From positions 186,001-250,000 of the forward strand of contig NZ_SCNN01000001.1 of assembly GCF_005503535.1 (NCBI RefSeq): a stretch of DNA of 64,000 nucleotides. The letters run 5' to 3'. Shown in pieces: positions 49,695-59,017 of the stretch. How positions within the stretch are numbered: position 1 is the first letter of the stretch; the number at the start of each line of letters is the position of its first letter. The notes under the pieces were generated by a model that did no database searches, had not been told where the DNA came from, and saw nothing but the letters and a program-made list of their open reading frames with translations. This DNA comes from Mesorhizobium comanense (GTDB lineage Bacteria > Pseudomonadota > Alphaproteobacteria > Rhizobiales > Rhizobiaceae). A program made the position numbers and the translations under genes.

Positions 49695-50087
49695 GTGGCA
49701 AAAACCGAACTTGGCACAAAGCGTGTCGACCCCGAAACGGGCCGAAAATTCTACGACCTGAACAAGGACCCGATCGTCTCCCCCTATACGGGCAAGAGCT
49801 ATCCGCGTTCCTATTTCGAGGATGGCAAGGTCGCCGCCCTCGAGGAAGACGAGGAAGTGGCCGATAAGGAAGTGGACGCCGAGGACGAAGAGGGCGCCGA
49901 GATCGTTTCGCTCGAAGAGGCCGACGACGAGGCCAAGGGCGGCGACGATCTTCCGGATCTCGGCGACGACGATGAGGATGTCGACCTGGGCGACGACGAG
50001 GATGACACTTTCCTTGCCGACGAAGAGGAAGAAGACGACGACGTCTCCGACATGATCGGCGTCGGCGACGACGACGACGAGGTCTGA
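49695..50087 (+). CDS. TIGR02300 family acidic protein
   Basis: The 130-residue protein starts at GTG 49695 (GAGG 6 bases upstream). Residues 4-33 match the TIGR02300 N-terminal domain (ELGTKRVDPETGRKFYDLNK then DPIVSPYTGKSYP), but the CxxC knuckles of a zinc ribbon seen in other members are DPET and SPYT here. The C-terminal two-thirds are a long Asp/Glu-rich low-complexity tail. Function unknown; the tail suggests binding to basic proteins or RNA-binding partners. It diverges from aroA. Confidence 0.85.
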   Translation: MAKTELGTKRVDPETGRKFYDLNKDPIVSPYTGKSYPRSYFEDGKVAALEEDEEVADKEVDAEDEEGAEIVSLEEADDEAKGGDDLPDLGDDDEDVDLGDDEDDTFLADEEEEDDDVSDMIGVGDDDDEV

Positions 50088-50151
50088 TCGGCCCGTGACC
50101 CAAGCGTTTCCAGGCTTTCTCGGCCTGTGAACAAAAAGCCGCATTCAAGGC

Positions 50152-50180
50152 TTGATATCTGAGAAGGGCGGGGTTAGAAG
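50152..50180 (+). promoter_or_regulatory. Candidate tRNA-Ala promoter
   Basis: TTGATA, 17-base spacer, TAGAAG. A start near 50187 gives a leader of about 70 bases before the tRNA. Weak -10. Confidence 0.4.
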
Positions 50181-50258
50181 CCGCCTGCACTAACGGCGCG
50201 GTCTTCCAACCCGCGCTGATCTCTTCGCCGGAAACGGCGCCGGCAGACTGCCGGGAGT

Positions 50259-50334
<76 letters not shown>

Positions 50335-50366
50335 AACAGTCTCTCCAAACTCCCCCCGGAATGGTG

Positions 50367-51398
<1,032 letters not shown>

Positions 51399-51422
51399 GG
51401 GCTCTCCAACTGGGTTTGCCGG

Positions 51423-52250
51423 TCAGCGGTCCCCGGCGGCGCTGCCGTCCCGGCGGACGAACTGGGCGGCGATGAGGACGACGATCGACAGCACCACCAG
51501 CATCGAGGAGATCGCCGCCACCGTCGGATCGACCTGGTCGCGTATGTTGGCGAACATGCGCTTGGTCAGCGTCGACGTCGCGCCGCTGGAGATGAAGAGC
51601 GAGACCACCACCTCGTCGAAGGAGGTGATGAAGGCAAACAGCATGCCCGAGATCACCGAAATGCGGATCTGCGGCAAGGTCACGGTCAGGAAGGCGCGCA
51701 CCGGCGATGCGCCGAGGCTACGCGCCGCGCGCTCTAGATTGACGTCGAAGCTCGCCAGGCCGTTGCTGACGGCAATGATCACGAAGGGGATGGCGAGCGT
51801 TGTGTGGGCCAGCACCAGGCCGGTCAGCGTGTTGTTGAGGCCGAGCCGCGAATAGACGAAGAAGGCGCCGATGGCGACGAAGATCAGCGGCACCATCATC
51901 GGCAGCATCAGCGCGCCGCGCACGACCGGACCGAGACCGCCGGTCTTCTTGTGCAGGCCATAGCTGGCAAGTGTGCCGAGCACCGTAGCCAGGACCGTCG
52001 TGCTGGACGCGACCTTGAGCGAGACGATAGCCGAGCGCAGCCATTCATCCGAGGTGAAGAAGGCCTCGTACCATCTCAGGCTCCAGCCGCGCGGCGGGAA
52101 TTCCAGATACTGGGAATCGGAGAAGGACAGCGGAATGATGATCAGGCAGGGGATGACCAGGAAGGCCATCACCAGCGCCACCAGCACGTAGAGCCACAGG
52201 CGCTGGCCGTGGGTGATCTGGGTGGAGGAGGCGACGCGGCCCGCCATCAT
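51423..52250 (-). CDS. ABC transporter permease, spermidine/putrescine type (PotC-like)
   Basis: The 275-residue membrane protein shows the PotC-type landmarks: FLVIPCLIIIPLSFSDSQYL near the start, LKVASSTTVLATVLGTLASY and the EAA loop LERAARSLGASPVRAFLTVTLPQI, then SFDEVVVSLFISS. ATG 52250 overlaps the PotB stop (ATGA, 52247-52250). Part of the leftward operon binding protein-ATPase-PotB-PotC-amidohydrolase. Confidence 0.93.
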   Translation of the reverse strand: MMAGRVASSTQITHGQRLWLYVLVALVMAFLVIPCLIIIPLSFSDSQYLEFPPRGWSLRWYEAFFTSDEWLRSAIVSLKVASSTTVLATVLGTLASYGLHKKTGGLGPVVRGALMLPMMVPLIFVAIGAFFVYSRLGLNNTLTGLVLAHTTLAIPFVIIAVSNGLASFDVNLERAARSLGASPVRAFLTVTLPQIRISVISGMLFAFITSFDEVVVSLFISSGATSTLTKRMFANIRDQVDPTVAAISSMLVVLSIVVLIAAQFVRRDGSAAGDR

Positions 52251-53143
52251 CCTTCTCCCAGTGAGGAGCCGAGTCTTCGGACAGCCAATTTCATCGCCCA
52301 CAGGATAATGCCCGTCACGACAAGCAGCGCCACGCTCAGCGCGCTGGCCGCGCCCCAATTGGCGAATTTTGAAACGGCGTCGGCGATCTGCGTCGACCAC
52401 ATGGCGACGCGGCCGCCGCCGAGCAGGGCGGGCGTCAGGTAGAAGCCGAGGCACAGCACGAAGGTCAGCGCCGCGCCCGCGCCGAGCCCCCGCGCCGATA
52501 GCGGCAGGAAAACCTGCCGGAACGACTGCGCCGGGGAGGCGCCGCAATTGGCCGCCGCGCGCAGATAGACGGGATCGATGGCGCGCATGGAGGCATAGAG
52601 CGGCAGGATCAGGAAAGGCAGCATGACATGCACCATGCCGATGATCGTACCGGTGAGGTTGTTGACCAGCGGCAGTGATTCGCTGATCAGGCCGAGCTGC
52701 TTGAGCCAGGTGTTGATGACGCCCTCGCGCTGCAACAGGACGAGCCAGGCATAGGTCCTGACCAGCACCGAGGTCCAGAACGGCAGGATGATGAACACGA
52801 GCAGCACCTGCGCGACGCGCTGCGGCAGCTGCGAGAGCAGATAGGCGACGGGATAGCCGAGCAGGATGCATATGGCGGTGACCGCCGCCGATACCTGGAG
52901 CGTGCTGAGGAAGCTGTTGACATAGGCCGGCCGCAGCAAGCGGGCATAGTTCTCGCTCGACAGGGCCCCGGAGGCGTCGAACAGCGACAGCCAGGCAAGC
53001 CAGGAGAACGGCACCAGCAGCACCAGCGCAACCAGCAGCATGGCAGGCAGGGAAAGGCCGAACATCGCCGCCCGCTGGCGGCGTTCGTCGCCGGCAAGCA
53101 GGCCGGCATTCAGCGGCTGCTGGTCGATATCGGCGGCCGTCAT
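52247..53143 (-). CDS. ABC transporter permease, spermidine/putrescine type (PotB-like)
   Basis: This 298-residue membrane protein has VLVFIILPFWTSVLVRTYAW-type PotB sequence (ILPFWTSVLVRTYAWLVLLQ), VHVMLPFLILPLYASM and the EAA loop LRAAANCGASPAQSFRQVFLPL. ATG 53143 overlaps the ATPase stop (ATGA). With PotC it forms the translocation path. Confidence 0.93.
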   Translation of the reverse strand: MTAADIDQQPLNAGLLAGDERRQRAAMFGLSLPAMLLVALVLLVPFSWLAWLSLFDASGALSSENYARLLRPAYVNSFLSTLQVSAAVTAICILLGYPVAYLLSQLPQRVAQVLLVFIILPFWTSVLVRTYAWLVLLQREGVINTWLKQLGLISESLPLVNNLTGTIIGMVHVMLPFLILPLYASMRAIDPVYLRAAANCGASPAQSFRQVFLPLSARGLGAGAALTFVLCLGFYLTPALLGGGRVAMWSTQIADAVSKFANWGAASALSVALLVVTGIILWAMKLAVRRLGSSLGEG

Positions 53144-54201
53144 GAGCCGGCTTCTTCCACCAGCACGCTCGCCTGTGGGGTCAGCCACAGGGTCAGGGTC
53201 TGGCCGGCCTCGGGCAGCGGGTGATCCTGCACCGGCGTATGGCGGATCGATATTTCGTGATCGCCCGGCAGCTTCAGCGAGATCGAATGGCTGTCGCCGC
53301 GATAGACGACGTCGACGACCAGGCCCTCGATGCGGTTGTCGCGCTCGTCATGGCCGTGCCAGCCGAGGCGCTCGGGCCTGACGACCAGCCATTGCTCCGC
53401 GCCGGCGGAGGGCGGCTGGGCCAGTTTCAACTGGCGTCCGGCGAATTCGTATCCGCTGCCGGATTTCTTGACCGGCAGCATCCGCGTCTCGCCCATGAAG
53501 CTCGCCACGAAGCGGCAATTGGGCCGGTCGTAGATGGTCTTCGGCGTGTCCAGCTGCACGATCCTGCCGCTCTTCAGCACCGCGACACGATCCGACATGG
53601 TCAGCGCTTCCTGCTGGTCATGCGTGACGTAGACGGTGGTCATGCCGAGCCGGTCGTGCAGCCGCTTCAGTTCGATCTGCATGTGCTCGCGCAGGTTCTT
53701 GTCCAGCGCCGAAAGCGGCTCGTCCATCAGCAGCAGTTTCGGTTCGAAAACGATGGCGCGGGCAAGCGCGACGCGCTGCTTCTGCCCGCCTGACAGTTCG
53801 GTCACGCGCCGCGCCGACAGGTGGGCCATCTGCACGACATCGAGGGCCTGCTTGACGCGCTCACGGATGGCGGAATTTCCGACGCGGCGCAGTTTCAGTG
53901 GGTAGGCGACGTTGTTGAAGACGTCCATATGCGGAAACAGTGCGTAGTTCTGGAACACCATGCCCAGATCGCGCTTATGCGGGGGCCGGGTGATGAATTC
54001 GACGCCGTCGACGAGCAGGCTGCCGGCATCGGGACGCTCGAAGCCGGCAATGACGTTGAGCAGCGTGGTCTTGCCGGAGCCGGATGGCCCCAGCAGCGTC
54101 AGGAACTCACCCGGCTCGATGTCGAGCGACACGTCGTCGAGCGCCTTGAACGCACCGAATGCCTTGGCGACATTGCGTATCGATACGGCGCCCGAAATCA
54201 T
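53140..54201 (-). CDS. ABC transporter ATPase, spermidine/putrescine type (PotA-like)
   Basis: The 353-residue ATPase has Walker A GPSGSGKTTLLNVIAGFE, signature ELSGGQKQRVALARAI, Walker B LLLMDEPLSALDKNL, switch VYVTHDQQEALTMSD, and a C-terminal TOBE-type domain (WLVVRPERLGWH; VVDVVYRGDSHSISLKL). Overlaps PotB by 4 bases and follows the binding-protein gene by 26. Confidence 0.94.
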   Translation of the reverse strand: MISGAVSIRNVAKAFGAFKALDDVSLDIEPGEFLTLLGPSGSGKTTLLNVIAGFERPDAGSLLVDGVEFITRPPHKRDLGMVFQNYALFPHMDVFNNVAYPLKLRRVGNSAIRERVKQALDVVQMAHLSARRVTELSGGQKQRVALARAIVFEPKLLLMDEPLSALDKNLREHMQIELKRLHDRLGMTTVYVTHDQQEALTMSDRVAVLKSGRIVQLDTPKTIYDRPNCRFVASFMGETRMLPVKKSGSGYEFAGRQLKLAQPPSAGAEQWLVVRPERLGWHGHDERDNRIEGLVVDVVYRGDSHSISLKLPGDHEISIRHTPVQDHPLPEAGQTLTLWLTPQASVLVEEAGS

Positions 54202-54227
54202 GCTTCCTCCTCCCGTCCGCGAAACGA

Positions 54228-55274
54228 TCAGTTGGAGATCAGCAGACTGTAGTCCTCGCGGACCAGTTCATTGTTATCGCGCCACCAGTTCGCGTCGATG
54301 AAAGTTTGCTTGGCGACATTCTCAGGCGACATGTTGGACTTCGCAAGCACCTCCGGCGAGAATTTGCCGACCTTGAAGGCGAGGCTGTTGGTCGGGCCGT
54401 AGTAAGGCATCATTTCGGGGATTCGCGCCTGGACTTCGGGAGAAACCACGCCGGCGATGAATTTCTGAGCCGCCGCGGCATGGGCCGAGCCCTTGAGGAT
54501 GGCCAGGCAGCCATAGCCGAGGATGCCGTTGTCATAAGTGAATTCGACCGGCGCGCCATCCTTGATCACCGAGGCGACGCGGCTGCCCCAGATCGCCATC
54601 ATGTCGACCTCCTTGTCCTTCAGGAGCTGCGCCGACTGGGCGCCCGACGACCACCAGACCGAAATGTCCGGCTTGATCTCCTTCAGCTTTTCCAGCGAGA
54701 GCTTGGTGTCGAGCGGATAGAGCTTGTCCTTGGAGACGCCCGCGCCGAGCAGCGCGATCTCCATCATCTCCTGCGGATAGGTGCTGAGCGCGCGGCGGCC
54801 CGGGAAAGCCTTGACGTCCCAGAAATCCTTCCAGCTCGTGGGGTGCTTGTCCTTGTAGACATCGGTGCGCCAGGCAAGCACGACCGAGTAGGTGTTGGTG
54901 GCGATCCAGTGGTCGCCATAGGCCTTCTTGTCGAAGCCGGCGGTCTTGATGACGTTGTAGTCCAGCGGTTCGAAGAGGCCTTCCTTGCCACCGACAGCGC
55001 ATTCGTCGGCGCCAAGATGCACGATGTCCCAGGTCGGGCTGCCCGACTGCACCTGGACCCGCACAGAGGCCAGGCCGTCCTGCGTTTCTTCCGACAGCGT
55101 CACGCCGGCGGCATCCGCGGCCGGCTGCCACAACGTTGCGCGCAGGTCTTTCTGCAGGTTGCCGCCGAAGCCGGAAATGGTCAGTGTTTCGCCGGCCGCC
55201 ATGGCATTCGAGGCCACGAGCAACGCGGTCGCCGCACCCAGCAGGTTGGCGATTGCGAGACGCTTCAAGAACAT
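54228..55274 (-). CDS. Periplasmic binding protein, polyamine type (PotD-like)
   Basis: The 348-residue extracellular solute-binding protein has a signal peptide ending ASNAMAAG and the PotD-like pattern LTISGFGGNLQKDLRATLW, WDIVHLGADE, and IATNTYSVVLAWRTDVY. GGGGAG lies before ATG 55274. Ligand specificity cannot be read; relatives bind putrescine, spermidine or opine-like compounds. First gene of the leftward operon and preceded by a MarR-type site at 55384-55415. Confidence 0.9.
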   Translation of the reverse strand: MFLKRLAIANLLGAATALLVASNAMAAGETLTISGFGGNLQKDLRATLWQPAADAAGVTLSEETQDGLASVRVQVQSGSPTWDIVHLGADECAVGGKEGLFEPLDYNVIKTAGFDKKAYGDHWIATNTYSVVLAWRTDVYKDKHPTSWKDFWDVKAFPGRRALSTYPQEMMEIALLGAGVSKDKLYPLDTKLSLEKLKEIKPDISVWWSSGAQSAQLLKDKEVDMMAIWGSRVASVIKDGAPVEFTYDNGILGYGCLAILKGSAHAAAAQKFIAGVVSPEVQARIPEMMPYYGPTNSLAFKVGKFSPEVLAKSNMSPENVAKQTFIDANWWRDNNELVREDYSLLISN

Positions 55275-55383
55275 GATCTTCTCCCCTTGATTGAACGGTG
55301 CCGTCCGTCCGGCCGTTCTCCCTGGCCTTGACGCGTGGCAAGATCGACAAGACACACAGGTCGTGACAATCTGGTTGATGAGA

Positions 55384-55415
55384 TGAACTATCTAGTTTAC
55401 GTTGTCAACTAAATT
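55384..55415. promoter_or_regulatory. MarR-type operator 1 (between potD-like gene and marR)
   Basis: AACTA (55386-55390), two bases, TAGTT (55393-55397), nine bases, AACTA (55407-55411). The 32 bases match site 2 at 25 positions with identical half-site spacing. It lies 40 bases before marR and 110 bases before the transporter operon; TTGACA on the minus strand (55403-55408) suggests it overlaps the transporter promoter. Confidence 0.75.
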
Positions 55416-55454
55416 CGCAGCCAGCGCGACGCAGTCAGTTTTTAAGGGCCGATC

Positions 55455-56078
55455 ATGAACAAACCAAAACAGGGCTGGACCAGATCGTCCCCCGCATTCG
55501 AGCGAGATGCAAGCGGAGGGCACGAGCGGCCAGGCGTTGCGCGCGACCATGCATTGCGTGGGGGGCGGAGCGGGCACGACGACTGGCCCGCCCCTGACAT
55601 CAGGGATCTCTTCTCGTTCGAACTGCAGCGGCTGGCCGGCCTGTCGACGCGCATCGCCACCCTGTCGATCCGGCCGAAATATGGTCTGACCGCGCGGGAA
55701 TGGCGCGCGCTTGCCGTTTTGAAGTACCTTGGCACCGTGCCGTTGCAGGAGCTTGCCAAGCATAGCGGCCTGCTCAAGAGCCAGATGAGCCGCACCGTGT
55801 CGGGGCTGATCGACAGGGGTTATATCCAGAAAGCCGCCAATCCGGAGGACGGCCGCAGCATTCTGCTGCGCCTCAGTCCGGAGGGGCTGGATCTGTCCGA
55901 GCAGGTCCTCGACGACTCTTTCGAGCGCAACGAGCAGATGCTGGCATCGCTGAGCAATGCCGAACGGCAGATGCTGGTCGAATTGATGCGGCGCGTGATC
56001 CGGACCAGCTCGACCTACTTCCACGATCTCAAGCAGTTGGCCACTCCATCCGAGCTCGACCAACTCGACGAAGAGTAG
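55455..56078 (+). CDS. MarR family transcriptional regulator
   Basis: The 207-residue regulator has a winged helix: YGLTAREWRALAVLKYLGTV, LQELAKHSGLLKSQMSRTVSGLIDRGYIQK, and the wing ANPEDGRSILLRLSPEG. An N-terminal extension of about 45 residues is unusually long for MarR proteins and low in complexity. MarR proteins controlling catabolic genes often bind CoA thioesters or phenolic ligands. AAGGG precedes ATG 55455. Flanked by two matching operator sites. Confidence 0.92.
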   Translation: MNKPKQGWTRSSPAFERDASGGHERPGVARDHALRGGRSGHDDWPAPDIRDLFSFELQRLAGLSTRIATLSIRPKYGLTAREWRALAVLKYLGTVPLQELAKHSGLLKSQMSRTVSGLIDRGYIQKAANPEDGRSILLRLSPEGLDLSEQVLDDSFERNEQMLASLSNAERQMLVELMRRVIRTSSTYFHDLKQLATPSELDQLDEE

Positions 56079-56104
56079 CCGCCTCCAGTTTGTGGTTGAC
56101 ACTG

Positions 56105-56136
56105 TGAACCATATAGTTCACAAGGACAACTAAATT
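56105..56136. promoter_or_regulatory. MarR-type operator 2 (upstream of CoA-ester operon)
   Basis: AACCA (56107-56111), two bases, TAGTT (56114-56118), nine bases, AACTA (56128-56132), with the inner palindrome GTGAAC/GTTCAC. TTGACA at 56096-56101 and TATAGT at 56112-56117 suggest the site covers the promoter. It ends just before the first gene. Confidence 0.75.
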
Positions 56137-56150
56137 GAATGAGGTGTCCG

Positions 56151-57074
56151 GTGGAGTCGGAGGTCGTGATCTGTGAGTGCTTCGCCCGGGACGGGCTGCA
56201 GCATGAGCCTGCGTTCGTCCCCACGCGCGCCAAGATCGAAATCATCGACGCCATCACCGCGGCGGGCTTCTCCCGCATAGAGGCCACCAGCTACGGCCAT
56301 CCGGTGCAACTGCCGGCATTTGCGGATGCCTCGGACGTACTGAGTGGCATCGAGCGGCGCGAAGGCGTGTATTACAAGGCCACCTGTCCAAACCGGAAGG
56401 CGATCGAGCGGGCGGTTGTGGACCTCGCTGCGGGCCATGGCGCCGGCGAACTCAGCTTGCTGGTTTCGGCGACCGAAGCGCATACCGAGCGCAACCTGCG
56501 TACCACGCGGGAACTGCAATGGGGCAATGTCGCCGAGATGGCCACGCTTGCAGACGGGCGCTTCCGCCTGATCGGCGTCGTGTCGATGGCGTTCGGTTGT
56601 CCCTTCGAGGGCCGGGTCGACCCATCCCGCGTGCTCGACGACATCGCGCATTTCGCCTCCATCGGCGTGCGTCATGTCGCGGTTGGCGATACATCGGGGC
56701 ATGGCACGCCGTCGGCTGTGCGCCGGATGTTCGAGAGGATCGCGGCCGATCTGCCGGAAGTGACGGCGATCGCGCATTTCCACGACACGCGCGGAACCGG
56801 TCTTGCCAACTGCCTGGCGGCCTACGAGGCAGGCTGCCGCTGGTTCGACAGTGCGCTGGGCGGCGTCGGCGGTCATCCCGTTCAGATACAGTATGGCGAA
56901 GGCCAGACGGGCAATGTCGCGACCGAGGACCTGGTCAATCTGTTCGAGGCCGAAGGCATCGATACCGGCCTCGATCTGGAAAGGCTGCGCGAGGCCTCCA
57001 TGCTTTGCGAAAAGACGCTTGGCCGCGACCTGCACAGCAAGATCGCCCGCGCCGGCTACGGCTTTCTCAACTAG
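56151..57074 (+). CDS. HMG-CoA lyase-like (DRE-TIM) protein with altered active site
   Basis: This 307-residue TIM-barrel protein keeps the family's FARDGLQHE (Arg and Asp), the metal-binding HFHDTRGTGLAN and GQTGNVATEDLVNLF. The position of the catalytic Cys (GGCP in HMG-CoA lyase) is GGHP, so the acid-base Cys is replaced by His. The enzyme may do a related retro-aldol or aldol cleavage of another CoA ester. GTG 56151 has GAGG 6 bases upstream; ATG 56139 without SD is the alternative. First gene of the operon. Confidence 0.85.
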   Translation: MESEVVICECFARDGLQHEPAFVPTRAKIEIIDAITAAGFSRIEATSYGHPVQLPAFADASDVLSGIERREGVYYKATCPNRKAIERAVVDLAAGHGAGELSLLVSATEAHTERNLRTTRELQWGNVAEMATLADGRFRLIGVVSMAFGCPFEGRVDPSRVLDDIAHFASIGVRHVAVGDTSGHGTPSAVRRMFERIAADLPEVTAIAHFHDTRGTGLANCLAAYEAGCRWFDSALGGVGGHPVQIQYGEGQTGNVATEDLVNLFEAEGIDTGLDLERLREASMLCEKTLGRDLHSKIARAGYGFLN

Positions 57075-57077
57075 GGG

Positions 57078-57833
57078 ATGGACATGGAGCAGGCCAGGCA
57101 AGCCCCGGTGCTGGTTGTCGAGGATCGCGGCCCGGTTCGCGTCATCGCTCTCAACCGTCCCGACAAGCTCAACGCGCTCGACACCGAACTGACGCAGGCG
57201 CTTTACGACGCGCTGCAGGCGGCGGATCGCGACATCGCGGTGCGCGCCATCGTGTTGACTGGCAACGGACGCGCCTTCTGTGCCGGCGCCGACCTGTCGG
57301 AATTCAGGCACCTGACGCCAGCCAACCAGGACCTTGTCGAAAAGCGCGCCGATCTGACCTGCCGGACCCAGGCGATGATGCAGAAACTGTCGAAGCCCGT
57401 CATCTCGGCGGTGCGCGGCGCTGCGGTCGGTGGCGGCGCCGGCCTGGCCATCGGCTGCGACATGATGGTGGCGGGAACCGATCTCAAATTCGGGTATCCC
57501 GAACTGAAACATCACATCGTCCCGGCTCTCGTGATGACCGGCCTGCAACGCTCGCTCGGGCGCAAGGCCGCCTTCGAGATGGTCAGCCTCGGCCGCCTTG
57601 TCGGAGCCGACGAAGCGCTGAAGCTGGGGCTCGCCAATCGCGTGGTCGAGCCTGAACTGGTGGTCGAGACGGCCGTCGCGATCGCGCAGCAATGGGCGGC
57701 GGCCAATCCGCGTGCCATGGCGGCGGTCAAGGCGCTTTTCTATGAGGTGGCGGACCTTCCCTATGATGAGGCGATGGCGGCCGGCCGCGACGTCAACGCC
57801 GCCATGCGCGCCTTCAGGGATGATCCGGCATGA
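57078..57833 (+). CDS. Enoyl-CoA hydratase/isomerase family protein (first copy)
   Basis: The 251-residue crotonase-fold protein has the oxyanion segments FCAGADLSEF and VRGAAVGGGAGLAIGCDMM, and a Glu-containing stretch FGYPELKHHIVPA. It likely hydrates or isomerises an enoyl-CoA. It begins 3 bases after the lyase stop and overlaps the CoA-transferase gene by 4 bases (ATGA). Confidence 0.9.
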   Translation: MDMEQARQAPVLVVEDRGPVRVIALNRPDKLNALDTELTQALYDALQAADRDIAVRAIVLTGNGRAFCAGADLSEFRHLTPANQDLVEKRADLTCRTQAMMQKLSKPVISAVRGAAVGGGAGLAIGCDMMVAGTDLKFGYPELKHHIVPALVMTGLQRSLGRKAAFEMVSLGRLVGADEALKLGLANRVVEPELVVETAVAIAQQWAAANPRAMAAVKALFYEVADLPYDEAMAAGRDVNAAMRAFRDDPA

Positions 57834-59017
57834 GGCCGCTGGAAGGGATACGTATCCTGGATTTCTCCCGGGTGCTGGCAGGCCCCATGGCCACGCAGAT
57901 CCTGGCCGAGCTGGGCGCCGAGGTGACAAAGATCGAGCGGCCGGGCACGGGCGATGAATCGCGCGTCTTCGAACCGCGCTTTGCCGGCGGCGAGAGCGCG
58001 TACTTCCTTGCCTTCAACCGCGGCAAGCGATCGCTGACCCTCAACCTGAAGTCGGCGAGGGGGCAGGAGCTGGCGCGGCGGCTTGTCGCCGGTACCGACG
58101 TCGTGGTCGAGAACTTTCTCCCCGGCGAGATGGAGCGTTTCGAACTCGGTTATGACAGGCTTGCCGAAATCAATCCGGGCCTGGTCTACATATCGAGCAC
58201 CGGCTTCGGCCAAACCGGTCCTTATCGCGATCGGCCCGGTTACGACACGGTCTTCCAGGCCCTGTCGGGGGTCATGCACCTGACCGGCCATGCCGGCGGC
58301 CCTCCGGCCAAGGCCGGCGTGCCGATCGCCGATATGAGCTCCGGTCTCTGGATTGCCATTGCCATACTGAGCGGGCTGGTCGGCCGGGCAAGGAGCGGCA
58401 AGGGATGCCGCGTCGACCTGTCGATGATGGACGTGCAGGCGAGCCTGCTGGCGCTCGCAGCCGCGCGGCTGTTCGCGCTCGACGAGGATGTCGGCCGCGC
58501 CGGAACCGAACATCCAGGCCGCGTTCCCTCCGCCGCCTTCGAGTGCCGGGACGGCGGTTGGCTGCACATTAGCGGCAGCGACCAGCATTGGCCCGCTCTA
58601 TGCGCCGCGCTCGGGCTTGCCGAACTCGCGGCCGACCGCAGGTTAGACAAGAACGCCGGGCGCGTCGCCGATCGCGACCGCGTCATGGCCGCCATGCGCA
58701 TCGCCATGCTCGCGCACGATCGCGCGCCGCTGGCGCAAAGGCTGCGGGCGGCCGGCATTCCCGCCGGTGAGGTCAACACGGTTCGGGAAATCCTTGATGA
58801 CCCGCACATGACGGCGCGCGGCATGGTCGGCGCCTTCGACCATCCAAGCGCCGGCCGCGTGCCGGCATTGCGCACACCGGTGAAATACGAGGGCTTCGAT
58901 GACCCCGTGATCGGCGTTCCACCCCAGCTTGGCGCCGACACCGACCGGATCCTGTCCGGGGAACTGGGGCTCGATGCCGCCGAAATCGGCGTACTGAGAA
59001 CGGAAGGGGTCGTCTGA
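57830..59017 (+). CDS. CoA-transferase, family III (CaiB/BaiF)
   Basis: The 395-residue protein shows the family III pattern: LEGIRILDFSRVLAGPMATQ at the N-terminus, KIERPGTGDESR, NRGKRSLTLNLKS, ISSTGFGQTGPY and the nucleophile Asp in GVPIADMSSGLWIA (about residue 169). It moves CoA between a donor thioester and a carboxylic acid, activating the substrate for the hydratases. Overlap ATGA with the hydratase. Confidence 0.93.
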   Translation: MRPLEGIRILDFSRVLAGPMATQILAELGAEVTKIERPGTGDESRVFEPRFAGGESAYFLAFNRGKRSLTLNLKSARGQELARRLVAGTDVVVENFLPGEMERFELGYDRLAEINPGLVYISSTGFGQTGPYRDRPGYDTVFQALSGVMHLTGHAGGPPAKAGVPIADMSSGLWIAIAILSGLVGRARSGKGCRVDLSMMDVQASLLALAAARLFALDEDVGRAGTEHPGRVPSAAFECRDGGWLHISGSDQHWPALCAALGLAELAADRRLDKNAGRVADRDRVMAAMRIAMLAHDRAPLAQRLRAAGIPAGEVNTVREILDDPHMTARGMVGAFDHPSAGRVPALRTPVKYEGFDDPVIGVPPQLGADTDRILSGELGLDAAEIGVLRTEGVV

